Shown here: positions 1 through 8,104 of the stretch, piece after piece
How the letters are laid out: each line of letters begins with the position of its first letter
How positions within the stretch are numbered: position 1 is the stretch's first letter
Assembly (NCBI RefSeq): GCF_014202415.1
Contig: NZ_JACHGR010000001.1
Coordinates: forward strand, 1 to 64,000
Length of the DNA stretch: 64,000 nucleotides
Reading direction: 5' to 3'
Source: Tolumonas osonensis
GTDB lineage: Bacteria > Pseudomonadota > Gammaproteobacteria > Enterobacterales > Aeromonadaceae
Notes under the pieces: model-generated
Databases searched by the model: none
Told to the model about the DNA's origin: nothing
Seen by the model: only the letters and a program-made list of their open reading frames with translations
Program-made: the position numbers and the translations under genes

Positions 1-95
1 TTCATTGATTAAATTTTTTCAATCTAATCACGCTACGCAAGTGCCCACACAGATTGCTTGATATGTTGTTAAAGAGCGGACCACTGGGGTCAGGG
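1..95 (-). other. Leader of an rRNA operon; the 16S gene lies outside the window
   Basis: Read on the minus strand, this stretch closely follows the leader that precedes 16S rRNA in enteric and related bacteria: a GCTCTTTAACAA block, then an 'ATCAAGCAATCTGTGTGGGC' stretch, then a run towards position 1. In E. coli this segment carries antitermination and processing signals just before mature 16S. The direction means the 16S, 23S and 5S genes should lie to the left of position 1. No mature rRNA sequence is visible here. The call rests on remembered similarity and on the tandem promoters just upstream. Confidence 0.85.
66..77 (-). promoter_or_regulatory. boxA-like antitermination site of the rRNA leader
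   Basis: The minus strand reads GCTCTTTAACAA, which matches the rrn boxA element bound by NusB/NusE in the antitermination complex. It lies about 25 bases downstream of the P2 -10 box, the expected place in an rrn leader. Confidence 0.8.
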
Positions 96-101
96 AGGCG
101 C

Positions 102-129
102 ATTCTACGCTTTCCCGCTGCGTTGTCAA
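102..129 (-). promoter_or_regulatory. rrn P2-like promoter
   Basis: On the minus strand there is a perfect -35 box, TTGACA (129-124), a 16-bp spacer and a -10 box TAGAAT (107-102). A GC-rich discriminator (GCGCC) follows, typical of stringently controlled stable-RNA promoters. It is the inner of two tandem promoters in front of the rRNA leader. Confidence 0.85.
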
Positions 130-225
130 GCGTTGTTCGTCACAACCTTCACAACCTGAATCTTTACTGACGTAACTCGCTGATTCCTCAGTTCGTTGCG
201 GCGTCTGCCGTGTCAGTGAGGGCGC

Positions 226-253
226 ATTATAGGGAGCAAAGTTTTTTAGGCAA
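226..253 (-). promoter_or_regulatory. rrn P1-like promoter with A-rich upstream element
   Basis: On the minus strand a -35 box TTGCCT (253-248), a 16-bp spacer and a consensus -10 box TATAAT (231-226) are followed by the same GCGCC discriminator as P2. Upstream (about 260-285) the minus strand carries two A-tracts, AAAAATAG and AAAAAAG, in the position of an UP element. Spacing to P2 is about 124 bp, close to the usual P1-P2 distance. The start of cydD lies only about 155 bp away in the other direction. Confidence 0.85.
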
Positions 254-408
254 GCGCTTTTTTGCTATTTTTGTTGCTTCCGCGATCGTTCGGTTAATTA
301 GCGAGCAAAATGGCATTTATCGGCTGTTTTTCGCTCCACAATTAAGCCATTGCTATTGCCAGAGCGTATCAGTAGGCTTGCTGCATTCAATTTATATGTT
401 TATTCATT

Positions 409-2193
409 ATGGACAAAAGTCGTCAACAGATACTGACTAAGTGGTTGCGTCAGCATCGTTCTCTTGCCAAACCATGGTCTTCGTTATGTGTTGTAGCGGG
501 AGCTTTATCAACTTTACTGTTGATCGCTCAGGCTTGGCTGCTCGCCACAATATTGCACGGGCTCATTATTGCTCAAGACGCCCGGGATATTTATGTCTGG
601 CATTTTGCCGGATTAATCTTCGTTGCTTTATTAAGAGCACTATTGAATTGGGCCAAGGAGCAGTTTGCTTTTATCGGCGCAACCAAAATCCGTATGCACT
701 TCCGACAACAAGTAATGAAACAACTCCAAGCGCGGGGACCACTTTATATTCAGCAAAAAACCATCGGGAGCTGGAGCAGTTTATTAATCGAACAAATTGA
801 GCACCTGCATGATTTTTACGCACGTTTTCTGCCTCAATCGATGTTATCCGGCATTCAGCCATTTCTTATTCTTTTGTTCGTTTTTCCGGTCAACTGGGCT
901 TGTGGCCTGATTTTACTAGTAACAGCGCCATTAATTCCTGCATTTATGATTCTGACCGGTATGGGTGCTGCCGATGCTAACCGGCGTAACTTTCAGGCGT
1001 TGTCACGTTTGTCAGCGCATTTTCTGGATCGGTTACAGGGGTTGATAACTCTGCGTCTGTTTTACCGGACAGAAGCTGAGGGCGAAAAAATAGTCCAGGC
1101 ATCAGAGGATTTTCGCAGCCGGACTATGGAAGTGCTGCGTATGGCATTTCTGAGTTCGGCAGTTCTGGAGTTTTTCGCTTCGGTATCTATAGCGCTGGTT
1201 GCTGTCTATTTCGGTTTTTCATATCTGGATCACCTTAACTTTGGTGATTACGGACAGTTAACGCTGTTCAGCGGTCTGTTTGTTCTGCTGTTAGCGCCTG
1301 ACTTTTATTTGCCGCTCCGGGAGTTGGGCGCTCATTATCACGCCAAAGCACAGGCCATTGGCGCAGCTGATTCATTACAGGTATTTCTGGATACTAAGGT
1401 GATAACAGTTAGCAGCGGCACACAACTTTTGGCTACTCCGACAGATATTACTATTGAAGCCGATAATTGTTGTGTACTTGCACATGATGGGAACGTATTG
1501 GTTGGTCCCCTCTCCTTTGCTATTAAATCTAAGCAATTTGTTGCGATTGTCGGTAAGACCGGTTCAGGGAAAAGCTCACTGATTAATGTACTGCTTGGTT
1601 TTTCTCCTTATTCCGGCAGCCTGAAAATTAATGGACATGAGTTATCATCCCTGGATTTGAACAATTACCGGCAATATGTTGGCTGGTTAGCTCAAAACCC
1701 GCGCCTGTTGCCAGGCAGCTTGCGGACTAATTTATTATTGGGTAACCATGATGCCAGTGAAGAGTTACTGGTTAGCGCTATAGAACAAGCCGGGGCCTCA
1801 GACATCATTCAGGAAAAAGGCTGGGATTACACTATTTCTGAACAAAGTGCTGGTCTGTCGGTCGGCCAGGCCCAACGCCTGGCACTCGCAAGAACCCTGC
1901 TGAAACCCTGTCATCTGCTTTTACTGGATGAACCTACTGCCAGCCTGGATCGCATTAATGAAGAAAAAATTCTGCAGACCTTAACACCATTATGGCGTTC
2001 ACGGACCACATTACTGGTGACCCATCGCGTCAATCAGTTGCAGCAAGCAGACCATATTCTTTTGTTACAACACGGTCAGCTGATTGCTGAGGGTAGCTAT
2101 ACCGAACTGCATAGCACTAATGAGACTTTCCGGGCATTACTGGCGCGGCCAGATATGACTGTTTCTGAAGTCACGGAGAATGAATATGCGTGA
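409..2193 (+). CDS. cydD: CydD, ABC exporter subunit for cytochrome bd assembly
   Basis: CydD pairs with CydC to form the inner-membrane exporter of glutathione and cysteine (heme has also been proposed) that is needed to mature cytochrome bd oxidase and periplasmic cytochromes. The 594-residue product is close to the family length (588 in E. coli). It has an N-terminal membrane domain (about 25-330) followed by an ATPase domain with Walker A GKTGSGKSS near 381, the CydD-type signature LSVGQAQ near 482 and Walker B LLLLDEPT near 503. The N-terminus (MDKSRQQ, then KWLRQH) aligns with E. coli CydD, so the ATG at 409 is kept although no clear ribosome binding site precedes it. It overlaps cydC by 14 bases, which suggests translational coupling. 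Confidence 0.95.
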   Translation: MDKSRQQILTKWLRQHRSLAKPWSSLCVVAGALSTLLLIAQAWLLATILHGLIIAQDARDIYVWHFAGLIFVALLRALLNWAKEQFAFIGATKIRMHFRQQVMKQLQARGPLYIQQKTIGSWSSLLIEQIEHLHDFYARFLPQSMLSGIQPFLILLFVFPVNWACGLILLVTAPLIPAFMILTGMGAADANRRNFQALSRLSAHFLDRLQGLITLRLFYRTEAEGEKIVQASEDFRSRTMEVLRMAFLSSAVLEFFASVSIALVAVYFGFSYLDHLNFGDYGQLTLFSGLFVLLLAPDFYLPLRELGAHYHAKAQAIGAADSLQVFLDTKVITVSSGTQLLATPTDITIEADNCCVLAHDGNVLVGPLSFAIKSKQFVAIVGKTGSGKSSLINVLLGFSPYSGSLKINGHELSSLDLNNYRQYVGWLAQNPRLLPGSLRTNLLLGNHDASEELLVSAIEQAGASDIIQEKGWDYTISEQSAGLSVGQAQRLALARTLLKPCHLLLLDEPTASLDRINEEKILQTLTPLWRSRTTLLVTHRVNQLQQADHILLLQHGQLIAEGSYTELHSTNETFRALLARPDMTVSEVTENEYA

Positions 2194-3931
2194 GTTGCGC
2201 CCTTATCTGAAATTATTCCGGCAACATTCAGGCATGTTATCACTGGGTTTGCTGTTAACACTGTGTACATTGCTGGCCGGTCTTGGCTTGTTATCATTGT
2301 CTGGCTGGTTTTTAGCGGCCAGTGCCGTCGCCGGCCTCAGTGCTCTTGCCAGAGACAATTTCAACTATATGACACCAGCAGGTGCTGTCCGTTTCTTTTC
2401 GATTATCCGGACAGCCAGTCGCTGGGGTGATCGGGTTATTAGCCATGATGCCACGTTCCGGGTACTGACTTCATTGCGGATCCAGTTCTGGAAGAAAATT
2501 GCTCCTCTTTCACTGCACCAGCTACATGCATGGCGACAAGGTGAATTGCTGAATCGGATGGTGGCCGATATTGATGCGCTGGATAATCTTTATTTACGTC
2601 TGATAACACCGGTGCTGGCCGCGATTTTGATTATTGCTAGTTTATTTTGTGTGACATTACTCTTTGATGTGCAGTTGGCAATGTTACTGGGCGGAACATT
2701 GTTACTGCTTGCAGTGACAGTACCATTTCTATTTTACCGATTGGGGAAACATCCCGGACAGGCTCTTATTATAAGTCAAAGCCATCTGCGAGAGGCTTGC
2801 ACCACTTATCTAGGGAGTCAGGCCGATTTGCTGCTGTTTTCGGCAGAAGAACGTTACCGGCAATTTATTGAACGGGAAGAGGAAAATTTGTTTAAGGCGC
2901 AACGTCGCATGACTACCATTAACGGGTTCGCCAGTGCATTGATGCTCCTTCTGCTCAGCTTATTAGTTTGCGGTATGTTATGGCTTGCCGCATCAGGTGT
3001 TGGTACTCAGAGCAAACCAGATCCCCTGACCGCATTAATAGTATTTTTTGCTTTAGCCTCTTTCGAAGCATTACAACCGTTAGCGGGAGCATTTCAATAT
3101 TTATCCTCCACGCTTACAGCTGCCAGGCGTCTGAATCAGATTATGGATGCATCCCCTGCCACCCTGTTTGGCAAACACGATCTGCCGGCCAGTAAAGGGC
3201 AACTTGATATCCGGAATCTGACATTCACATATCCAAACCAATCGGTCCCAGTTCTTGATAATTTGTCTCTGCAACTTCGGGCAGGGGAAAAGATAGCGAT
3301 TCTTGGCCCGACGGGCTGTGGTAAATCCACGTTTCTGAATTTACTCACCCGTGAATGGTGTACGGCACAAGGGGAGATCAGTCTGGATACATATCCGCTT
3401 GCGGATTTCAGTGAAGCCGCACTGAGAGCATCCATGTCGGTAGTGAGTCAGCGAGTCCATATTTTCAGTGCCACGCTGGCAGACAATCTTCGACTGGCCA
3501 AACCATCTGCGACGGACGATGAGTTGCAAACTGTCTTATCTAAAGTCGAACTGGGCAATTTATTGGCAGGTAGCAATCTCAAGGAAAGCTTACAGCTATG
3601 GCTTGGAGATGGTGGCCGGGCATTATCCGGCGGCGAACAACGACGTCTGTCATTGGCCAGGGCCCTGCTGCACAATGCTCCCTTATTATTGCTGGATGAG
3701 GTGACGGAAGGATTAGATCCGGCTACAGAGCAAAGGATCATGCAATTGATTCTGGCGCACAGTCAGGACAAGTCGGTTTTGATGATCACTCACCGTTTGA
3801 GCGGATTATCCAGTATGGATCGGATCGCTTTACTGGAAAACGGACAGTTCCGGGTCTCAGGTACTCATCGCGAATTGTTACAAAACGACGTTTATTATCA
3901 GAGTTTATTTTCCCATCTGCAGGATGAATAA
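2180..3931 (+). CDS. cydC: CydC, ABC exporter subunit for cytochrome bd assembly
   Basis: This is the second half of the CydDC thiol exporter. The 583-residue product carries a six-helix membrane domain (about 15-320) and an ATPase domain with Walker A GPTGCGKST near 375, signature LSGGEQ near 482 and Walker B near 501. The Walker B/D-loop reads LLLLDEVTEGLD, where the usual residue after DE is proline, so one well-conserved position is changed. The SHDATFRVL stretch matches E. coli CydC. The ATG at 2180 gives an MNM start; the second ATG at 2186 fits the E. coli N-terminus (MRALLPYL) better, so the true start could be six bases later. It overlaps the 3' end of cydD, as in E. coli. Confidence 0.95.
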   Translation: MNMRELRPYLKLFRQHSGMLSLGLLLTLCTLLAGLGLLSLSGWFLAASAVAGLSALARDNFNYMTPAGAVRFFSIIRTASRWGDRVISHDATFRVLTSLRIQFWKKIAPLSLHQLHAWRQGELLNRMVADIDALDNLYLRLITPVLAAILIIASLFCVTLLFDVQLAMLLGGTLLLLAVTVPFLFYRLGKHPGQALIISQSHLREACTTYLGSQADLLLFSAEERYRQFIEREEENLFKAQRRMTTINGFASALMLLLLSLLVCGMLWLAASGVGTQSKPDPLTALIVFFALASFEALQPLAGAFQYLSSTLTAARRLNQIMDASPATLFGKHDLPASKGQLDIRNLTFTYPNQSVPVLDNLSLQLRAGEKIAILGPTGCGKSTFLNLLTREWCTAQGEISLDTYPLADFSEAALRASMSVVSQRVHIFSATLADNLRLAKPSATDDELQTVLSKVELGNLLAGSNLKESLQLWLGDGGRALSGGEQRRLSLARALLHNAPLLLLDEVTEGLDPATEQRIMQLILAHSQDKSVLMITHRLSGLSSMDRIALLENGQFRVSGTHRELLQNDVYYQSLFSHLQDE

Positions 3932-4020
3932 CAGTCTGATGATTAATAACGGATAATTATCGAATCTCACGGTCAGCCTCTCTATAATGCTGTTTCTTCT
4001 TAAAATAAGAGGCTGACTTG

Positions 4021-4398
4021 ATGAAAACGCTGCCGTTTGCTGCCCTGATACTGACTATGCTGAATGGATGTAGCATGTTTCAGGTAAATACCAATCTCGA
4101 TAAAGAAAACTTCACCGAATACTTCAAACCAAGTTCAGTAACCGTCATGGACAAAAGCCAGGTTCTGGATGCTGATGGTACACCTGTCGGTACCGTAGAG
4201 GGTGAATCTTGTCAGAGCGATGACACACAACCTGTCCCGAATATTACTGCCGCGCAAACTGATGCTCGTCGCAAGGCGGCAGATATGGGCGGTAATGCCG
4301 TTGTGTTCAGCAAATGCGTGCCTGTTCCCCCATCCGCCGAATGCATCGCCAGCCTTGTTTGTTATGGTCAGGCCTATAAAGTGAAAGACAGCGAATAA
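4021..4398 (+). CDS. rcsF: RcsF-like outer membrane stress-sensor lipoprotein
   Basis: RcsF is the outer membrane lipoprotein that reports envelope damage to the Rcs phosphorelay. The 125-residue product has a short signal peptide ending in the lipobox LNGC. Its C-terminal domain carries four cysteines in the RcsF pattern (ESC, SKC, AEC, LVC), which form two disulfides in the known protein, plus the GxVxGxSCQ block. The proline-rich linker of E. coli RcsF is shorter here. The ATG at 4021 sits 8 bases after an AAGAGG ribosome site; an in-frame TTG at 4018 is less likely. A TATAAT at 3983-3988 may be its -10 box, without a good -35. The order rcsF-trmO-proS is the E. coli order and supports the call. 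Confidence 0.88.
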   Translation: MKTLPFAALILTMLNGCSMFQVNTNLDKENFTEYFKPSSVTVMDKSQVLDADGTPVGTVEGESCQSDDTQPVPNITAAQTDARRKAADMGGNAVVFSKCVPVPPSAECIASLVCYGQAYKVKDSE

Positions 4399-4401
4399 AT
4401 T

Positions 4402-5127
4402 ATGCCGGATACCGTGGAAATTCCATCTGTCACATTGTCACCGATCGGTGTGATCCATTCACCCTATCAGGAAAAATTTGCTGTACCGCGACAGCCGGGA
4501 CTGGTGACTGCAATTAATGCACAGCTGGAGTTGTTACCACCGTATAACGATCCACACTGCGTACGTGGATTGGAGGAGTTCAGTCATTTGTGGGTGATGT
4601 TCCTGTTTCATCAGAATGGAACTGATGAATGGCATCCGACAGTGCGACCTCCACGATTAGGTGGCAACCAGCGGGTTGGGGTCTTTGCATCACGCAGTCC
4701 TTTTCGTCCCAATCCGGTAGGCTTATCGGTGGTGGAACTGAAAGGAATCCATCATCAGGGAAACCGGGTATGGCTGGAGCTGGGCGGCGTCGATCTGGTC
4801 AACGGCACACCGGTTGTTGACATAAAACCGTACGTGCCTTTCGTCGACAGTGTACCGCATGCCCGTGGAGGTTTTGCGCCTAAAGCGCCAGTAACCATGC
4901 CGGTCACTTTTACTGCTGAAATGGAGCTGCGTTGCCAGCAGATCGCCATTGTCCATCCGGGGTTCCGTGATTTTTTACAGCAGGTGATTGCGCAGGATCC
5001 CCGTCCAGCCTACCGCAAACAGGATGATGATCATAAAATATACGGTGTTCGCCTGCTGTCATTTAATGTTAACTGGCGGGTAGAGAATGGGATCGCCATC
5101 ATCTGTGCAATAACTGATATTGAATAA
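4402..5127 (+). CDS. trmO: TrmO, tRNA m6t6A37 methyltransferase
   Basis: TrmO (YaeB/TsaA) uses S-adenosylmethionine to methylate N6 of t6A at position 37 of threonine tRNAs. The 241-residue product has the family's beta-barrel core: an N-terminal IGVIHSPYQEKF block, then FASRSPFRPNPVGLS, which contributes to the SAM site, and a C-terminal extension as in E. coli. The start lies three bases after the rcsF stop and has no strong ribosome site, so it is probably translated by coupling to rcsF. Length and neighbours agree with the enteric gene. Confidence 0.92.
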   Translation: MPDTVEIPSVTLSPIGVIHSPYQEKFAVPRQPGLVTAINAQLELLPPYNDPHCVRGLEEFSHLWVMFLFHQNGTDEWHPTVRPPRLGGNQRVGVFASRSPFRPNPVGLSVVELKGIHHQGNRVWLELGGVDLVNGTPVVDIKPYVPFVDSVPHARGGFAPKAPVTMPVTFTAEMELRCQQIAIVHPGFRDFLQQVIAQDPRPAYRKQDDDHKIYGVRLLSFNVNWRVENGIAIICAITDIE

Positions 5128-5139
5128 GGAAATGAAAAC

Positions 5140-5364
5140 ATGATGCATGCAACATGGTATCTCAGCTTTGTGCTGTCAGTGTTGCTGTTTTTATCCTCTG
5201 GCTGTGATGCCGGGCATGAACCGCCACCCGCAGAAAAACCAAGTACGCAGGAGACAATCCTGAAAGATCAGCTGAAGCCGCTGGATGATGCAAAGAGGGT
5301 TGAGCAGACATTACAGCAGGCCGCAGATAAACAAGCTGAAGATATCCAGCAACAGACTAAATAA
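5140..5364 (+). CDS. Small putative lipoprotein, function unknown
   Basis: The 74-residue product has a hydrophobic signal sequence and a lipobox LSSGC (cysteine near residue 22), followed by a short, charged, Gln/Lys/Glu-rich tail that is likely helical (repeated QQAADKQAEDIQQQ-type spacing). It therefore looks like a small lipid-anchored helical protein, but I recognise no family. An AAGGA ribosome site at 5126-5130 precedes the ATG at 5140 by 9 bases; an ATG at 5143 is also possible. It starts 12 bases after trmO and ends just before a terminator, so it is probably the last gene of the rcsF-trmO unit. Confidence 0.7.
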   Translation: MMHATWYLSFVLSVLLFLSSGCDAGHEPPPAEKPSTQETILKDQLKPLDDAKRVEQTLQQAADKQAEDIQQQTK

Positions 5365-5368
5365 CAGA

Positions 5369-5395
5369 AATGGAGCCATCATGGCTCCATTTTTA
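5369..5395. terminator. Rho-independent terminator between converging genes
   Basis: A perfect inverted repeat (AATGGAGCCAT / ATGGCTCCATT) is followed by a T run on the plus strand. It closes the rcsF-trmO-lipoprotein unit. The A-rich left side could also serve ycdX from the other direction. Confidence 0.85.
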
Positions 5396-5399
5396 TCCG

Positions 5400-6140
5400 C
5401 TATAACCCGGCAAACTCCGGAATATGAGGCATGCCCCGGGACTCCAGAAAATCCAGCAATACGCGAGGGCTACGGTTCAGTACCCTGTCCGCAGGAAAAT
5501 CGACGTCATCCAGAATAGCCTGACTCATCTCCAGATCACCCAGGCTGAATGCAATATGCGAATCAGAGCCCAGACTCACCCAGCCGCCCGCATCGCGGAC
5601 TGCTTTGGCAATCGCGGTACAGTTCACATCGCTGCCTACCCGTGAATGCAGGAAAGAAGAATTATTAATTTCCAGTGCGACATTATATTTTGCTGCGGCT
5701 TCAGCTACCGCATGGATATCAATCGGGAATTTCGGATTTCCCGGATGTGTGATCACATGCACCAGGCCTTTCTTCATTGCATTGATCATGGCCCGGGTGT
5801 TGGTATCCCGATCTTTGGGAGCAAAAACCTGTTCATGAAAGCCGGCCAGAATGATATCCAGCTCATTCAGCATACGATCGTTACAATCGATTTCACCGAA
5901 TTCATCTTTGATGTTGGCTTCGATACCACGCAGGATACCGACGCCATCAACCATACGAGGAATCACCCGTGAATTGATGAAATGCCAGGCATGCGGTGCA
6001 TCGGCCATATCAGGACCATGATCGGTGGTGGCAAACAGGACAATGCCTTTGCGCTTGGCTTCGGCAATATAATCGTGAATGGTGCTGTAGGCGTGAGTGC
6101 TGGCCAGAGTATGAGTGTGGGTATCGACCTGATAGCGCAT
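5400..6140 (-). CDS. ycdX: YcdX-like PHP-domain zinc phosphatase
   Basis: The 246-residue product matches E. coli YcdX along its whole length (245 residues). PHP-domain enzymes of this kind bind a cluster of metal ions, three zincs in YcdX, and have phosphatase activity; E. coli YcdX has been linked to swarming. The metal-binding blocks are visible: [14 protein letters not shown] at the start, TTDHGPD near 38-44, GIEANI, AGFHE, HPGNP and [15 protein letters not shown] ribosome site precedes the ATG by about 11 bases. It is a single reverse gene between the rcsF unit and proS. The physiological substrate is not known. Confidence 0.92.
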   Translation of the reverse strand: MRYQVDTHTHTLASTHAYSTIHDYIAEAKRKGIVLFATTDHGPDMADAPHAWHFINSRVIPRMVDGVGILRGIEANIKDEFGEIDCNDRMLNELDIILAGFHEQVFAPKDRDTNTRAMINAMKKGLVHVITHPGNPKFPIDIHAVAEAAAKYNVALEINNSSFLHSRVGSDVNCTAIAKAVRDAGGWVSLGSDSHIAFSLGDLEMSQAILDDVDFPADRVLNRSPRVLLDFLESRGMPHIPEFAGL

Positions 6141-6259
6141 GGAATAACAACTCCCCTTCTGTCATTACTGTCAGCATATCATAAAAAGTCACTTTTCCGG
6201 CTTCTGACGGCGCTTTTCTCTGCTTTGTTAATTTTTCCTTGGGGGGTAATCTTCCGGCC

Positions 6260-6268
6260 TGTTAGAAT
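6260..6268 (+). promoter_or_regulatory. Putative extended -10 promoter of proS
   Basis: TGT followed by TAGAAT (6263-6268) forms an extended -10 element 68 bases before the proS start. No good -35 box is present at 16-18 bp, which is common for extended -10 promoters. Confidence 0.4.
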
Positions 6269-6336
6269 TTTGCCCCAAATTCAGAACATAACCGGCAATG
6301 ATGCCGGCCTAATGCTTAATAAACGAAGGATTCAGC

Positions 6337-8061
6337 ATGCGTACCAGCCAATATCTGCTTTCCACGCTTAAAGAAACACCGAATGATGCAGAAGTGATCA
6401 GCCATCAGCTTATGCTGCGTGCCGGGATGATCCGCAAACTGGCCTCAGGTCTGTATACCTGGTTGCCGACCGGTTTGCGTGTATTGCACAAAGTTGAAGC
6501 CATCGTCCGTGAAGAAATGAATAAGGCAGGTGCCATCGAGGTTTCCATGCCTGTCGTGCAACCTGCAGAGCTGTGGCAGGAATCAGGTCGCTGGGAACAA
6601 TATGGTCCGGAGCTGTGCCGTCTGACCGACCGTCACAACCGTCCATTCGTGTTAGGCCCAACTCACGAGGAAGTCGTCACCGCGCTGGTTCGCTATGAAG
6701 TAAACAGTTACAAGCAACTGCCACTGAATCTGTATCAGATCCAGACCAAATTCCGTGACGAAGTCCGTCCGCGTTTCGGTGTTATGCGTGGTCGTGAGTT
6801 CACCATGAAAGATGCATACTCTTTCCATATGAACAAAGAAAGCCTGGTAGAAACCTACGGCAAAATGCATCAGGCCTACTGCAATATTTTCTCCCGTATG
6901 GGGCTGGATTTCCGTCCTGTACTGGCCGACACCGGCTCTATCGGTGGTACTGGTTCTCATGAATTCCACGTACTGGCTAACAGCGGTGAAGATCTGATTG
7001 CCTTCTCTACCGAGTCTGACTACGCCGCTAACGTTGAAATGGCAGAAGCGCTGGCACCGGCTGGTGAACGTCCGGCTCCTGCCGAAGCAGCAACCAAAAT
7101 CGCCACACCTAATGCACATACTATCGCTGAAGTATCTGCTTATCTGAAAGTGGCTGAACAGCAGACAATTAAGACTCTGCTGGTCAAGGGTGAAGAATAT
7201 GAACAAGGTAACGCGGGCGTCATCGCACTGGTATTGCGTGGCGACCATGAGCTGAACGAAATCAAGGCAGAGAAAATTGCCGGTGTTGCTGCACCACTGA
7301 CGTTTGCAAGTGATGAAGAGATCCGTGCCGTTGCCGGTTGTGATGCTGGTTCTATTGGTCCACAAAATCTGCAATGTCGCGTCATCGTTGATCGTAGTGC
7401 CGCTCACCTGGCCGACTTTGTCTGCGGTGCCAACGAAAATGACTTCCACATGACCGGTATGAACTGGGATCGTGACATTCAGAACTATGAAGTGGCAGAT
7501 ATCCGTAACGTAGTGGAAGGCGATCCAAGCCCATGTGGTAAAGGTACACTGCTGCTGAAACGTGGTATCGAAGTAGGTCATATCTTCCAGCTCGGAACCA
7601 AATACTCCGAAGCGATGAACGCGACTGTACTGAATGAAGCCGGCAAGGCCACCATCATGGAAATGGGTTGCTACGGTATCGGTGTAACTCGTGTGGTCGC
7701 TGCTGCGATTGAACAGAACTTTGATGATCGCGGTATCATCTGGACAGACGCTATTGCACCATTCCAGGTTGTGATCATTCCGATGAACATGCATAAATCA
7801 GAACGTGTACAGGAACTGGCTGAACGTTTCTACAACGAACTGCAGGCTGCCGGTGTTGAAGTTCTGCTGGATGATCGCAAAGAGCGTCCGGGCGTGATGT
7901 TTGCCGATATGGAACTGATTGGTATTCCTCACTCTATCGTGATTGGCGACCGTAGCATTGATAACGGTGTGGTGGAATACAAATACCGTCGCAGTGGTGA
8001 TAAAACTGAAGTTGCTATTGATGAGATCATTGCGAAAATCAAAGCACAACTGAGCAAATAA
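6337..8061 (+). CDS. proS: Prolyl-tRNA synthetase
   Basis: ProS charges tRNA-Pro. The 574-residue product is the bacterial type: a class II catalytic core with motif 1 near residues 60-75, motif 2 ([17 protein letters not shown]) near 138-154, an inserted editing domain of the YbaK type (about 225-385) that clears mischarged alanine, motif 3 ([17 protein letters not shown]) and a C-terminal anticodon-binding domain. The ATG at 6337 has a GAAGGA ribosome site 6 bases upstream. Codon use is strongly biased (CGT, GGT, CTG), as in a highly expressed gene. A strong terminator follows. Confidence 0.97.
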   Translation: MRTSQYLLSTLKETPNDAEVISHQLMLRAGMIRKLASGLYTWLPTGLRVLHKVEAIVREEMNKAGAIEVSMPVVQPAELWQESGRWEQYGPELCRLTDRHNRPFVLGPTHEEVVTALVRYEVNSYKQLPLNLYQIQTKFRDEVRPRFGVMRGREFTMKDAYSFHMNKESLVETYGKMHQAYCNIFSRMGLDFRPVLADTGSIGGTGSHEFHVLANSGEDLIAFSTESDYAANVEMAEALAPAGERPAPAEAATKIATPNAHTIAEVSAYLKVAEQQTIKTLLVKGEEYEQGNAGVIALVLRGDHELNEIKAEKIAGVAAPLTFASDEEIRAVAGCDAGSIGPQNLQCRVIVDRSAAHLADFVCGANENDFHMTGMNWDRDIQNYEVADIRNVVEGDPSPCGKGTLLLKRGIEVGHIFQLGTKYSEAMNATVLNEAGKATIMEMGCYGIGVTRVVAAAIEQNFDDRGIIWTDAIAPFQVVIIPMNMHKSERVQELAERFYNELQAAGVEVLLDDRKERPGVMFADMELIGIPHSIVIGDRSIDNGVVEYKYRRSGDKTEVAIDEIIAKIKAQLSK

Positions 8062-8074
8062 TCATCGCTCTGAC

Positions 8075-8101
8075 AAACCGGCCTCTCAGGCCGGTTTTTT
8101 T
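8075..8101 (+). terminator. Rho-independent terminator of proS
   Basis: A ten-base perfect stem (AAACCGGCCT / AGGCCGGTTT) with a CTC loop is followed by seven T residues, 14 bases after the proS stop. Confidence 0.93.
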
Positions 8102-8104
8102 ATG

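Noticed and set aside
6652-7794. A 380-codon open frame on the strand opposite proS
   Set aside because: It lies wholly within proS, has a Cys/His/Gln/Thr-rich composition from reversed optimal codons and no ribosome site. The proS reading is certain.
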